This document shows positions 48,178-57,670 of a stretch of 64,000 nt of DNA, piece by piece. This DNA is from Holophagales bacterium. GTDB taxonomy: Bacteria; Acidobacteriota; Thermoanaerobaculia; Multivoradales; Multivoraceae. The stretch's first letter is position 1, and each line of letters opens with the position of its first letter. The DNA lies in the NCBI GenBank assembly GCA_009845425.1, contig VXZQ01000009.1, positions 227,714 through 291,713 of the forward strand, in the 5' to 3' direction. The translations under genes were made by a program, and so were the position numbers. The notes under the pieces are model-generated. The model worked only from the letters and a program-made list of their open reading frames with translations, did not search any database and was not told the origin of the DNA.

Positions 48178-49251
48178 GTGCTCCTCTACGTCCTGCGCCG
48201 CATCCTCCTCATGGTGCCGACGCTGGTCGGCGTGCTGCTGGTCAACTTCGTGATCATCCAGGCGGCGCCCGGCGGCCCGGTGGACCAGGCGATCGCCCGG
48301 CTGCAGGGCACCGGTCTCGACGCGGGAGTGGGCCTGCTTGGCGGCGGCGCGGGCGCGACCCTGGAGGCCGAGCTCACCGCCACCGGCGGCATCGACCCGG
48401 CGCTGATCGAAGAGCTGGAGCGTCAGTTCGGCTTCGACAAGCCGGCCCACGTCCGCTTCGGGATCATGCTGCGCGACTACCTGCGCTTCGACCTGGGCGA
48501 GAGCTTCTACCAGGACGTCCCTGTCATCGACCTCGTCCTGGACCGGCTCCCGGTGTCGATGTCCCTGGGCCTCTGGACGCTGCTCATCGTCTATTCGGTG
48601 TCGATCCCGCTCGGCATCCGCAAGGCGACCGCCGACGGTTCCCCGTTCGACATCTGGACGAGCGTCGTCATTCTCGTCGGCTACGCGATCCCCGCCTTCA
48701 TCCTCGCCGTGCTGCTGATCGTGCTCTTCGCGCGTGGCGGGATGATCGAGTACTTCCCGCTGCGGGGCCTCGTGTCCGACGACTTCGCCGACCTGGGGAC
48801 GTGGGCCCAGGTGAAGGATTACTTCTGGCACCTGGTGCTGCCGATCTCGGCCCTGGTGGCCGGCAGCTTCGCGACGCTCACGATGCTGACCAAGAACTCG
48901 TTCCTGGACGAGATCCACAAGCAGTACGTGCTGACGGCCAAGGCGAAGGGTCTGCGGACGCGGCGCGTGCTCTACGGCCACGTGTTCCGCAACGCGATGC
49001 TGATCGTCATCGCCGGCTTCCCGAGGGCCCTGGTCGGAGCGCTCTTCACCGGCGTGCTGCTGGCCGAGATCATCTTCTCGCTCGACGGCCTCGGGCTGCT
49101 TGGCTTCGAGGCGATCGTCACCCGGGACTACCCGATCATCTTCGGCACGCTCTACATCTCGACCCTGCTGGCGCTGGTGCTGCAGCTCCTGACCGACATC
49201 ACGTACACGCTGACCGATCCACGGATCGACTTCGAGAGGCGGGACGTGTGA
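48178..49251 (+). CDS. yejB: Peptide ABC transporter permease YejB
   Basis: 357 residues, GTG start 3 bases after yejA. 'LLYVLRRILLMVPTLVGVLL' is the first membrane helix of the YejB/DppB type; five further helices include 'LGLWTLLIVYSVSIPLGIRK' and 'VILVGYAIPAFILAVLLIVL'. The EAA loop that contacts the ATPase lies in 'KAKGLRTRRVLYGHVFRNAM'. A periplasmic segment of about 100 residues sits after helix 1. Its stop overlaps the yejE GTG (GTGTGA). Confidence 0.87.
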   Translation: MLLYVLRRILLMVPTLVGVLLVNFVIIQAAPGGPVDQAIARLQGTGLDAGVGLLGGGAGATLEAELTATGGIDPALIEELERQFGFDKPAHVRFGIMLRDYLRFDLGESFYQDVPVIDLVLDRLPVSMSLGLWTLLIVYSVSIPLGIRKATADGSPFDIWTSVVILVGYAIPAFILAVLLIVLFARGGMIEYFPLRGLVSDDFADLGTWAQVKDYFWHLVLPISALVAGSFATLTMLTKNSFLDEIHKQYVLTAKAKGLRTRRVLYGHVFRNAMLIVIAGFPRALVGALFTGVLLAEIIFSLDGLGLLGFEAIVTRDYPIIFGTLYISTLLALVLQLLTDITYTLTDPRIDFERRDV

Positions 49252-50276
49252 GTAGCCTCGCGCAGAGGAGATGGGCCGCCTTCAAGGCCAACCGGCGGGG
49301 CTACTGGTCGCTGCGGATCTTCCTCGTCATCTTCGGCGCCACCCTGTTCGCCGAGGTGCTCGCCAACGACAAGCCCCTGATGGTTCGTCACGAGGGCCGG
49401 TTCTACTTTCCGATCGTCGCGACATACGCGGAGACCGTGTTCGGCGGTGTGTTCGAGACGGAAGCCGACTATCGGGAAGCGTTCGTCAAGGATCTCATCC
49501 GCGACGGCGGCGGCTGGATGATCTGGCCGCCGATTCCCTACGCCCACGACACGATCGACTACGAGCTTCCGGGGCCGGCGCCCTACCCGCCGTCGGCCCG
49601 GCACTGGCTGGGCACCGACGACGTCGGCAAGGACGTGCTGGCGGGCCTCATCTACGGCATCCGGCTCTCCTTCCTGTTCGGCCTGGTGCTGACGGCCCTG
49701 AGCTCGATCATCGGCGTGCTGGCGGGCGCCGTCCAGGGCTACCTGGGAGGCAAGGTCGATCTGTTCGGCCAGCGACTGATCGAGATCTGGGCCGGGCTGC
49801 CGATCCTCTTCGTGCTGATCATCCTCTCCAGCATCGTGGAGTCCAACGTCTTCTGGCTGCTCGGCATCCTGGTCGCGTTCAGTTGGATGGCGCTGGTGGG
49901 CGTGGTGCGGGCCGAGGTGCTGCGCGCCCGCAACTTCCAGTACGTGACGGCCGCGCGGGCCCTGGGAGCCGGGGACCGGCGGATCGTCCGACGGCACGTC
50001 CTGCCCAACGCGATGGTCGCGACGTTCACCTTCCTGCCCTTCATCCTCACCGGGTCGATCACGCTGCTGACGTCGCTCGACTTCCTCGGCTTCGGCCTGC
50101 CCGCCGACGCGCCTTCGCTCGGCCGGCTGCTCGCCCAGGGCCGCGCCAACCTGCACGCCCCGTGGCTGGGCGTCATGTCCTTCTTCACGCTGGCCACGCT
50201 CCTGACGCTGGTCATCTTCATCGGCGAAGCCCTGCGCGACGCCTTCGACCCGCGCCGGACCGGGATGCAGTCGTGA
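49248..50276 (+). CDS. yejE: Peptide ABC transporter permease YejE
   Basis: About 342 residues from a GTG at 49248 overlapping yejB; the track ORF from 47994 runs in a shadow frame. First helix 'WSLRIFLVIFGATLFAEVLA', long periplasmic part with 'DGGGWMIWPPIPYAHDTIDY', then 'HWLGTDDVGKDVLAGLIYGI' before the permease helices. EAA loop 'AARALGAGDRRIVRRHVLPN'. Ends with 'IGEALRDAFDPRRT', standard for DppC/YejE proteins. Forms the membrane channel with YejB. Confidence 0.88.
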   Translation: MSSLAQRRWAAFKANRRGYWSLRIFLVIFGATLFAEVLANDKPLMVRHEGRFYFPIVATYAETVFGGVFETEADYREAFVKDLIRDGGGWMIWPPIPYAHDTIDYELPGPAPYPPSARHWLGTDDVGKDVLAGLIYGIRLSFLFGLVLTALSSIIGVLAGAVQGYLGGKVDLFGQRLIEIWAGLPILFVLIILSSIVESNVFWLLGILVAFSWMALVGVVRAEVLRARNFQYVTAARALGAGDRRIVRRHVLPNAMVATFTFLPFILTGSITLLTSLDFLGFGLPADAPSLGRLLAQGRANLHAPWLGVMSFFTLATLLTLVIFIGEALRDAFDPRRTGMQS

Positions 50277-51847
50277 CGGCGCCTCCGTTTCTCGAGATCG
50301 CCGATCTCTCCGTCGCCTTCGACGGCGTTCGGGTGGTCCACGGGCTCGACCTGCGCCTCGACCGGGGCGAGTCCGTTGCCCTGGTCGGCGAGTCCGGCTC
50401 GGGCAAGTCGGTCACGGCGCTGTCGGTCCTTCAACTGCTTTCGTATCCCCGCGCCTCGCATCCGACCGGTTCGATCCTCGTGGACGGCGAAGAAGTCGTC
50501 GGCGCCGGCGAGCAGGAGATGCGCGCCATCCGCGGCAGCCGGATCTCGATGGTCTTCCAGGAGCCGATGACCTCGCTCAATCCGCTCCACACGATCAGGA
50601 AGCAGGTCGAGGAGGTGCTGGCGGTGCATGGCGGTCTGAGCGGAGCCGCCGCCCGCGAGCGGACCGTGGAACTGCTCGAACTCGTCGGCCTCCAGGAGGC
50701 GCGCGAGCGGCTCGACTCCTACCCGCACCAGCTCTCCGGCGGGCAACGCCAGCGGGTGATGATCGCGATGGCGATCGCCAACGAACCCGACCTGCTGATC
50801 GCCGACGAGCCGACGACGGCCCTCGACGTCACCGTCCAGGCCCAGATCCTCGCGCTGATCAAGGAGCTGCAGGTGCGGCTCGGTATGGCGATGCTGCTGA
50901 TCACCCACGATCTCGGCATCGTCCGCGCGATGGCCGACCGCGTCTACGTCATGGAGCAGGGGCACGTCGTCGAGGAGGGCGAGACGGCCGAGGTCTTCGT
51001 GCGGCCGGCGCATCCCTACACGCGCAAGCTGATCGACGCCGAGCCGCGGGGTACCTGCCCGATCCCGGAAGACGAAGCGCCGCCGCTGGTCGAAACGAAG
51101 GACGTGACCGTGGAGTTCCCGCTTCGAGGCTGGCCGCGGAAGCGCTCGCTGGTCGCCGTCGACGACGTCTCGCTCCGCGTCCGCCAGGGACACAGCCTCG
51201 GCGTCGTCGGCGAATCGGGCAGCGGCAAGACGACGCTGGCGATGGCGATCGTCCGCCTGCTCCAGAGCCGTGGCGAGATCGTCTTCGACGGCCGGTCGAT
51301 CGACGGCCTGGGCTTCAGGCAGCTCAAGCCGCTGCGCAGGTCGATGCAGATCGTCTTCCAGGACCCGTACGGCAGCCTGTCGCCGCGCCTGACCGTCGAG
51401 GAGATCGTCTCCGAGGGGCTGGTCATCCACGAACCGGCCATGAGCGCGGGCGAACGCCGCGACCGGGTCGCCGAAGTCCTGACCGAAGTCGGCCTCGAAC
51501 CGGAGATCGCGCGCCGCTATCCGCACGAGTTCTCCGGCGGCCAGCGCCAGCGCATCGCTGTCGCCCGCGCGATGATCCTCCGCCCCCGCTTCGTCGTCCT
51601 CGACGAGCCGACGTCTTCGCTCGACATGACGGTCCAGGCGCAGATCGTGGAGCTGTTGCTCGACCTCCAGCAACGCCACGGGCTCACCTACCTCTTCATC
51701 AGCCACGACCTGAAGGTCGTCCGCGCCCTCTGCGACGAGATCGCGGTGATGAAGGACGGCCGGATCGTCGAGCAGGGGCCGGCGGGCCAACTCTTCGACG
51801 CGCCGCGCGAGTCCTACACGCGTGCCCTCATGAACGCAGCGCTTTGA
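50273..51847 (+). CDS. yejF: Dual-domain peptide ABC ATPase YejF
   Basis: About 524 residues from a GTG at 50273, a 4-base overlap with yejE. Two complete ATPase halves: Walker A 'GESGSGKS' (about residue 40) and 'GESGSGKT' (about 315), signatures 'LSGGQRQR' and 'FSGGQRQR', Walker B 'LLIADEPTT' and 'FVVLDEPTS'. The tandem form identifies YejF rather than separate DppD/DppF. Energises the YejBE channel. The stop overlaps the start of the next gene by one base. Confidence 0.9.
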   Translation: MTAPPFLEIADLSVAFDGVRVVHGLDLRLDRGESVALVGESGSGKSVTALSVLQLLSYPRASHPTGSILVDGEEVVGAGEQEMRAIRGSRISMVFQEPMTSLNPLHTIRKQVEEVLAVHGGLSGAAARERTVELLELVGLQEARERLDSYPHQLSGGQRQRVMIAMAIANEPDLLIADEPTTALDVTVQAQILALIKELQVRLGMAMLLITHDLGIVRAMADRVYVMEQGHVVEEGETAEVFVRPAHPYTRKLIDAEPRGTCPIPEDEAPPLVETKDVTVEFPLRGWPRKRSLVAVDDVSLRVRQGHSLGVVGESGSGKTTLAMAIVRLLQSRGEIVFDGRSIDGLGFRQLKPLRRSMQIVFQDPYGSLSPRLTVEEIVSEGLVIHEPAMSAGERRDRVAEVLTEVGLEPEIARRYPHEFSGGQRQRIAVARAMILRPRFVVLDEPTSSLDMTVQAQIVELLLDLQQRHGLTYLFISHDLKVVRALCDEIAVMKDGRIVEQGPAGQLFDAPRESYTRALMNAAL

Positions 51848-53211
51848 TGGAACCACCCAAGATGAAGGCCGCACCCTCGATCCTGATCGCCGCCGTCACC
51901 GTCGTCGGCGCAGGCGCCACCACGTTCGGGCAATCCGCCGCGCCGCCCTCGCCCGACCCCGCGCGCCAGTGGAACCAGTTCCGGGGTCCCACCGGTGACG
52001 GCCGCACCCCCGCGATCGACGTGCCGATCGTCTTCGGTGAAGGCCAACTCGTGCGCTGGAAGACGCCCATCCACGACGAGGGCTGGTCCTCTCCCGTGGT
52101 TTGGGGCGAGCAGGTCTGGGTGACGACCGCTCGCGAGGACGGCACCGAGTTGTTCGCGGTCGCGGTCGACCTGGAGAGCGGAGAGATCGTGCACGACATC
52201 AAGGTCTTCGACGTCGCCAACCCCCAGGTCGCCTGGGACGGCCACAACACCCACGCGACGCCGACGCCGGTGATCGAGGAAGGCCGCATCTACGTCCACT
52301 TCGGCAGCTATGGCACGGCGGCGCTCGACACGCGGACCGGCGAGAAGTTGTGGGAGAGGCGGGATCTGAACACCGACCACCGGGTGCGGCCGGCTTCGTC
52401 GCCCGTGCTCTCGGGCGACTCGCTGTTCCTCGCCTACGACGGTGTGGACCGGCAGTTCGCCGCGGCACTCGACACGCGCACCGGCGAGACCCTCTGGCTC
52501 CGGAACCGCGAGGTCGCGACCGACTTCGGGGAGAAGCTCCGCGCGCAGGGGATCACGGATATCGAGAGCGTGCTGGCCGCGAAGCCGAACGACAACCGCA
52601 AGGCGTACGCCACATCGACGTTGATCGAACACGAAGGCCAGCGGCAGCTCATCAGCCCGGCCTCGGAGGTCACGTTCGCCTACGACCCCGAAACCGGCGA
52701 CGAGCTGTGGCGCGTGGTCCACGAGGGCTGGGGTTGGAACCTGGCCTGTCGGCCCGTGTACGCGCATGGGCTCGTCTACTTCACCCAGGGGGTCTCCCGT
52801 TTACTCGTGGCGGTGGACCCCGGCGGTTCCGGCGATATCACCGACACGCACGTCGCCTGGAGCGAGTCGCGCGGCACTCCGGAGATCCCCTCGCCGATCA
52901 TCGTGGACGACCTGCTCTACATGGTCTCCGACACGGGCGGCGTGGTGACGGCTCTGGACGCGACGACGGGGGAGCGTGTGTGGCGGGCACGCCTCCCCTC
53001 CGGAGGCGACCACTGGGCCTCGCCCGTGGCCGCCGAGGGCCGGATCTACCTCACGAGCCGCGACGGCACGGTGTCGGTGATCTCGGCGTCGCGGGAGTTC
53101 GAGCTTCTGGCGGAGAACGAGTTCGACGAGAGTCTCACCGCGTCGCCCGCCGTCGTCGATGGCGCGATCATCCTGCGCTCCGAAGGACATCTGTACCGGA
53201 TCTCGGGCTAG
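51847..53211 (+). CDS. Secreted PQQ-type beta-propeller protein coupled to the importer
   Basis: About 454 residues, ATG at 51847 overlapping the yejF stop (TGATG). A signal-like segment 'SILIAAVTVVGAGATTFGQ' precedes 'RQWNQFRGPTGDGRTPAIDV', the propeller opening seen in the other two paralogues. Blades include 'TAALDTRTGEKLWERRDL', 'FAAALDTRTGETLWLRNREV' and 'VTALDATTGERVWRARLP'. Translational coupling to a peptide importer suggests it works in the periplasm with that system, but this is inference. Confidence 0.78.
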   Translation: MEPPKMKAAPSILIAAVTVVGAGATTFGQSAAPPSPDPARQWNQFRGPTGDGRTPAIDVPIVFGEGQLVRWKTPIHDEGWSSPVVWGEQVWVTTAREDGTELFAVAVDLESGEIVHDIKVFDVANPQVAWDGHNTHATPTPVIEEGRIYVHFGSYGTAALDTRTGEKLWERRDLNTDHRVRPASSPVLSGDSLFLAYDGVDRQFAAALDTRTGETLWLRNREVATDFGEKLRAQGITDIESVLAAKPNDNRKAYATSTLIEHEGQRQLISPASEVTFAYDPETGDELWRVVHEGWGWNLACRPVYAHGLVYFTQGVSRLLVAVDPGGSGDITDTHVAWSESRGTPEIPSPIIVDDLLYMVSDTGGVVTALDATTGERVWRARLPSGGDHWASPVAAEGRIYLTSRDGTVSVISASREFELLAENEFDESLTASPAVVDGAIILRSEGHLYRISG

Positions 53212-53258
53212 CGGGAACGTGGGAGCCCGGCGAACCGTGTCGGGTGGCCACGGCTCCC

Positions 53259-53264
53259 TATAAT
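53259..53264 (+). promoter_or_regulatory. Perfect -10 box, nearly leaderless transcript
   Basis: TATAAT ends 12 bases before the ATG at 53277, so the transcript would start about 6 bases upstream of the start codon. No good -35 or ribosome site is seen. It could be chance, but exact TATAAT is rare in such GC-rich DNA. Confidence 0.45.
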
Positions 53265-53276
53265 CGGCGCGCAACC

Positions 53277-55853
53277 ATGACCTGGACGACGAGACACCTG
53301 TTCCCGGCCGCTGCCGCGGCCACCGCCATTGTCCTGCTCATGCCGGCCGCCGGAGCGGCCCAGGAAGAGGACCACGATCACGAGGCCGAGGCCGCTGAGG
53401 AGGCCGAGGAGCACGCACACTTCGACGAGCAGATCGTCGTCCTCGGCAGCCGCGCGCACGCCCGTTCGGTGACCGAATCCCAGGTTCCCATCGACGCGAT
53501 CCCGGTCGAGGACATCACGCGCCAGGGCGCGACGACGCTCGACTACCAGTTGCGGAACCTGATTCCGTCCTTCAACGTCGCGACCCATCCGATCAGCGAC
53601 GCGGCGACGCTGGTGCGGCCGGCCAGCCTGCGGAACCTGGCCCACGACCACACGCTGATCCTGGTCAACGGCAAGCGGCGCCACCGGTCGTCGGTCGTCG
53701 CCTGGTTCGGCGGCGTCACGGACGGGGCCCAGGGGCCCGACATCTCGACCATCCCGGCGAGCGCCCTCCAGAGGGTCGAGGTGCTGCGCGACGGCGCGTC
53801 GGCCCAGTACGGCTCGGACGCGATCGCCGGCGTCATCAACTTCCTGCTCAAGGACGACGCCTCGGGCGGCGGCATCGAGCTGAACAGCGGCAGCTACATC
53901 GCCGGCGACGGCGCGGGTTACAGCGTGGCCGGGAACTTCGGCCTGCCCATGGGTGAGAACGGCTTCGCCAACCTGAGCTTCGAGGTCGGCGGCGCCGATC
54001 CGACGAGCCGCAGCGTCCAGCGCCAGGACGCGGCGGCGCTGATCGCCGCCGGCAACCACGACGTCCGGCAGCCGGTGCAGATCTGGGGCAACCCAAGGGT
54101 CGAGGACGATGTGAAGCTGTTCGCCAACCTCGGCCACCGCTCCGGCGGCGGCCTGGAGTTCTACGGCTTCGCCAACTACGCCGAGAAGAAGATGACCGAG
54201 GGCTTCTTCTTCCGCAACCCGAACTCGCGGCAGAGCATCTACAGCCTCGACGGCGGCGAGACGCTGCTGATCGGCGACGTCCTGCGGGCGAACGGCATGG
54301 GCTCGGCGAACTGCCCCGTGGTCACGGTGACGAACAACGTGCCCGATCCGGTCGCGCTGGCTCAGGTGTTCGACGACCCGAACTGCTTCTCCTTCCAGGA
54401 GATCGCGCCGGGGGGCTTCACCCCGCAGTTCGGCGGCTGGATCACCGACGGTTCGATCGTCGCGGGCTTCCGGAAGGAGCTGGACAACGGCCTCACCTGG
54501 GACCTGTCCGCCAGCCTCGGCTCACACGAGTCCGACTTCTTCTTCATGAACACCGTCAACGCGTCGCTCGGCCCGGACACGCCGCGCGACTTCGACCCCG
54601 GCCTCTACGAGCAGGAAGACGTCAACCTGAACTTCGACATCTCCTACTCCGTGTCCCACCGCTGGAGCGTCGCCGCCGGCGCCGAGTGGCGCGACGAGAG
54701 CTTCACCGCCGGCGCCGGGGGGAGGCCGTCCTGGGAGGTCGGCCCCTACGCGGCCCAGGGCTTCATCCCCGCCTCGAACGGCTTCCCCGGGTTCCCCGAC
54801 TACACGGCCGGGACCTGGAGCCGCGAGAACGTGGCCGTCTACGGCGACGTCGAGTGGCACGGCGAGGACGACCGGTGGGGCCTGGGCGCCGCCCTAAGAG
54901 TCGAGGACTACGATGTCTTCGGCAACACGACGAACGGCAAGCTGTCGTTCCGCCGCGAGCTGAGCGAGACCGCCGCCATCCGCGGCGGCGTCAGCACCGG
55001 CTTCCGGGCGCCGACGCCGGGGCAGCAGAACGCGCTCAACGTGCAGACGACGATCGATCCGGTGACCCTGGAACTCGTCGACAGCGCCACCGTGCCGTCC
55101 ACCTTCATCGCGGCGGAACTGCGGGGAGGCAAGCCGCTCGAGCCCGAGGAGTCGGTCCACGCGACCGCCGGCCTGGTGATCGACAACGGACCGTTCACGC
55201 TGACCGCCGACCTGTTCAACGTCGACATCGACGACCGGCTGTCGCTGTCGCAGGTGATCACGCTCACCGAGGACGAGCGCGAGCTGCTGCTCTCGCAGGG
55301 CATCACCTCGGCCCGGAACCTGTCCTTCTTCCGCTTCTTCATCAACGACTTCTCCACCCGCACGCAGGGCGTCGACCTCGTCTCGACCTGGATTCCGGTC
55401 GCCCTCGGCGGCGACACCGAGTTCAGCTTCACCCTGAACTACACGGACACCGAGGTCACGAAGGACTCCGACCTTCTGAGCCCCGCCGACATCGTCTCCA
55501 TCGAGCGCGGCGTGCCGCGCCTGCGCTGGAACGTCGCGGTCGGTCAGCAGGTGGGTCCGGTCGGCCTGCTGGGACGGTTGAGTTACTACGGCTCCTGGAT
55601 CGACTACTACTACACGCGCCTATGGGTGGACGCGGCGCCGCCGGTGCAGGACTCGGCCTTCATCTTCGACTTCGAGGCCACGATCCCGATCGCCGCGGAC
55701 ACGACGGTTTCCATCGGCGCGCAGAACATGTTCGACGTCCTGGCGTCCGCGCCGACGCCGCTCGCCGAAGTGCTCGGTTCGCGGTACAGCCCGGTGACGC
55801 CGTGGGGGCTGAGTGGCGGGTACTACTACGCCCGGTTGAACTACCGCTGGTGA
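53277..55853 (+). CDS. TonB-dependent receptor 2 with His/Glu-rich N-terminus
   Basis: About 858 residues from the ATG at 53277. Signal 'AAATAIVLLMPAAGAAQ', then an acidic His-rich stretch 'EEDHDHEAEAAEEAEEHAHF' that could bind metal, then 'DEQIVVLGSRAHARSVTESQ' (TonB-box/plug start). 'ASALQRVEVLRDGASAQYGS' and 'DAIAGVINFLLKDDASGGGI' are classic plug motifs; the barrel ends 'GGYYYARLNYRW' with a terminal aromatic. No regulatory-like N-domain, unlike receptors 1 and 3. The His-rich part hints at metal or metallophore uptake, unproven. Upstream neighbour is the propeller gene, 65 bases away. Confidence 0.87.
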   Translation: MTWTTRHLFPAAAAATAIVLLMPAAGAAQEEDHDHEAEAAEEAEEHAHFDEQIVVLGSRAHARSVTESQVPIDAIPVEDITRQGATTLDYQLRNLIPSFNVATHPISDAATLVRPASLRNLAHDHTLILVNGKRRHRSSVVAWFGGVTDGAQGPDISTIPASALQRVEVLRDGASAQYGSDAIAGVINFLLKDDASGGGIELNSGSYIAGDGAGYSVAGNFGLPMGENGFANLSFEVGGADPTSRSVQRQDAAALIAAGNHDVRQPVQIWGNPRVEDDVKLFANLGHRSGGGLEFYGFANYAEKKMTEGFFFRNPNSRQSIYSLDGGETLLIGDVLRANGMGSANCPVVTVTNNVPDPVALAQVFDDPNCFSFQEIAPGGFTPQFGGWITDGSIVAGFRKELDNGLTWDLSASLGSHESDFFFMNTVNASLGPDTPRDFDPGLYEQEDVNLNFDISYSVSHRWSVAAGAEWRDESFTAGAGGRPSWEVGPYAAQGFIPASNGFPGFPDYTAGTWSRENVAVYGDVEWHGEDDRWGLGAALRVEDYDVFGNTTNGKLSFRRELSETAAIRGGVSTGFRAPTPGQQNALNVQTTIDPVTLELVDSATVPSTFIAAELRGGKPLEPEESVHATAGLVIDNGPFTLTADLFNVDIDDRLSLSQVITLTEDERELLLSQGITSARNLSFFRFFINDFSTRTQGVDLVSTWIPVALGGDTEFSFTLNYTDTEVTKDSDLLSPADIVSIERGVPRLRWNVAVGQQVGPVGLLGRLSYYGSWIDYYYTRLWVDAAPPVQDSAFIFDFEATIPIAADTTVSIGAQNMFDVLASAPTPLAEVLGSRYSPVTPWGLSGGYYYARLNYRW

Positions 55854-55893
55854 GAGAGTAGAGAAGAGGAACGTTCACGCTGACGCCGTAGCT

Positions 55894-55981
55894 CTGGGTG
55901 CGCGGGTCTTCTGACCCGCCTGTCGGTGCGCCGGCCTTCTGGCCGGCATCAGGCGCGACGCCGCGGAGCGGCGAGCGCGAG
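55894..55981. repeat. Dispersed structured repeat, copy R7 (composite)
   Basis: A half copy with GCGGGTC-TTCT-GACCCGC is joined to a second unit starting GGTGCGCC with GCCGGCC-TTCT-GGCCGGC and GCCGC-GGA-GCGGC. Bases 55925-55981 are identical to 61969-62025 over 57 positions. Lies between convergent genes. Confidence 0.8.
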
Positions 55982-55987
55982 CCTTCA

Positions 55988-57340
55988 CTACTCGCGGCGA
56001 AGCGCCAACCGCCGATACTCATCCTCCAAAACCCACAACCGATCCTGCCCCCACGTGGCCACCGACCCCACCCGAAACGACGGCACACCCCAAAGCCCGA
56101 GATCGAACAACTCCTCCCGGTTCCGCTCCGCCTCCTCCCGCCAGGCCGGATCGTCCAGGTAGCCACGACCCTCGCCCCAGTCCAGCCCGGCCTCCTCAAC
56201 GATCCGCCGCAGCCCCCGGTCCGACCCCGCATCCACCGCCTGCGAGAACACCAGCGTCATGAACGAGCGGAAGTACTCGATGCCCCGCCCCTGCTCGATC
56301 GCCCAAGGCAACAGCGAGTAGCCGCACTCGACCGGCTTGCCGACCGGGTCCGAGATGGGCCCGAACTGAACGCCGTTCCGCCGCGCCTCGCGCGCCGCGT
56401 CGAGCAGGATGTAGACGCGCTTCGACCGCTTCACCGGCAGACCGCGCATGACCATCGGCAGGACGAACCGGATCCGCAGGTTGACCCCGAACGCCTCGGC
56501 GAGCCGGATCACACGCTCGGTCGAGATCCACGTGTACGGGCTCCGAAACGACGCAAAGAAGTGGAGGTCGGGAAGGTCCGCCGCTTCGAGAGCGTCGGCC
56601 GGAACCGGCTCCTCCAGCAGCCGCGGCTGCGCGTAGATCAACGTCGGTGCGCCGGCCCTCTGGCCGGCATCCGCCGCAGGCGGAATCTCCGCCCCCAGAT
56701 CAGCCAGCCGCTCCTCCAGATACGCAAGCCGATCAATTCCCCAGGTCCACTCACCACCATAGAAGCAGGTACCGCCCAGATAGTGGCCAAGATCGGCGCG
56801 CCGTTCTGTCCCGGCCCGAAGAGCGACCTCGAGGGCGGCGTCGGTCCCCCTGTCATCGCCCGCTGCGACCGGCTCGCCACTCCACAGAACCTTGCCCAAC
56901 GTGACAGCCGCCTCCAGAGTCGCCGTCGACCCCGGTTCCTCCGGCGCCTCCAACGTCGCCGTCAGTTGCCGCTGCACGCTGAGTACCAGCTCCGCGTCCG
57001 GCGGCTCCGCCGACGTCGCATGGAACCCGGCCTTCTCCGCCAGCCGCCGCGCATCGACCAGCGAGTACGACTCCAACAACGCCCGCGCCGGCGCCGCCCA
57101 GTCTTCCGGCGGCTCGACCAGCCAGGTCACCACCTCAACCTCGTAGCGCGCCTGAAGCTCCACCAGCGCCTGAGCCAGAAGATGCGAGTACGGATCGTCG
57201 ACCTGGTTGAAGAACTCGATCCGGTGCGGCTCCCCCTTGCGCCGGCGTTCCCGCTCCGCGCGGGCCCGCGCCTTGTCGCGCCTCCGCTCGTCGAGGAGGT
57301 GGGTCGAGAACTGCTTCGAGGCGAAGGACTTGATGGACAT
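55988..57340 (-). CDS. Tandem DsbA/HCCA-isomerase-like thioredoxin-fold protein with in-frame repeat insertion
   Basis: About 450 residues from the ATG at 57340. Two thioredoxin-like halves are seen: 'HRIEFFNQVDDPYSHLLAQA' (about 40-60) and 'LPDLHFFASFRSPYTWISTE' (about 250-270), each the opening strand of a DsbA/2-hydroxychromene-2-carboxylate isomerase fold with Ser/Tyr in place of CxxC. The C-terminus 'LWGVPSFRVGSVATWGQDRL' is the usual cis-Pro region of this family. Between the halves, 'PPAADAGQRAGAP' is encoded by repeat copy R8 and keeps frame. Cytosolic isomerase or transferase of unknown substrate. Confidence 0.75.
   Translation of the reverse strand: MSIKSFASKQFSTHLLDERRRDKARARAERERRRKGEPHRIEFFNQVDDPYSHLLAQALVELQARYEVEVVTWLVEPPEDWAAPARALLESYSLVDARRLAEKAGFHATSAEPPDAELVLSVQRQLTATLEAPEEPGSTATLEAAVTLGKVLWSGEPVAAGDDRGTDAALEVALRAGTERRADLGHYLGGTCFYGGEWTWGIDRLAYLEERLADLGAEIPPAADAGQRAGAPTLIYAQPRLLEEPVPADALEAADLPDLHFFASFRSPYTWISTERVIRLAEAFGVNLRIRFVLPMVMRGLPVKRSKRVYILLDAAREARRNGVQFGPISDPVGKPVECGYSLLPWAIEQGRGIEYFRSFMTLVFSQAVDAGSDRGLRRIVEEAGLDWGEGRGYLDDPAWREEAERNREELFDLGLWGVPSFRVGSVATWGQDRLWVLEDEYRRLALRRE
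56646..56690. repeat. Dispersed structured repeat, copy R8, inside a coding sequence
   Basis: GCCGGCC-CTCT-GGCCGGC followed by TCCGCC-GCA-GGCGGA. About 45 bases, a multiple of three, adding roughly 15 residues in the linker of the DsbA-like protein without breaking the frame. Confidence 0.75.
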
Positions 57341-57490
57341 GAAACCTCGTGGGGTGTGGTGCGCGGGCCGGTGCGGTTCGGGAATGGTCATGGGCAGTCT
57401 GCCGGAGTTCCGTCACAGTCACAATCTGCACCCGGGCGCTGGTCTGTTGGGGCACGGAACGCTGTCGCAGCGTCAGCATAGGCTTGCCTC

Positions 57491-57670
57491 ATGTCGAGCG
57501 CTGCGCGACCAGTCGATCAGAAGCCATCGCTTGCGGAGGTCCTCTCCCGTCTCGCGCCGCTTGAAGAAGACTTCCCGACGATCGAGGATCCTGCGGTCGA
57601 GCCAGAGGAGATCTTCTGCCCCGATGGAACCGAGGCCTCCGGTGGCTCAATGGAAGAAGAGTCTCCATGA
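57491..57670 (+). CDS. Small acidic antitoxin-like protein (59 residues)
   Basis: Too short for the ORF track. ATG at 57491, TGA at 57668-57670, which overlaps the ATG of the next gene (ATGA). 'PSLAEVLSRLAPLEEDFPTI' and 'EDPAVEPEEIF' resemble the C-terminal toxin-neutralising tail of small VapB-type antitoxins, but the N-terminal DNA-binding part is absent and no toxin gene follows. A short dyad ACGCTG-TCG-CAGCGT lies at 57459-57473 just upstream. Coupling to the membrane protein suggests a joint function. Identity uncertain. Confidence 0.5.
   Translation: MSSAARPVDQKPSLAEVLSRLAPLEEDFPTIEDPAVEPEEIFCPDGTEASGGSMEEESP

Noticed and set aside
46300-48981. 893-residue minus-strand ORF
   Set aside because: Antisense to yejA and yejB, which carry full family motifs.
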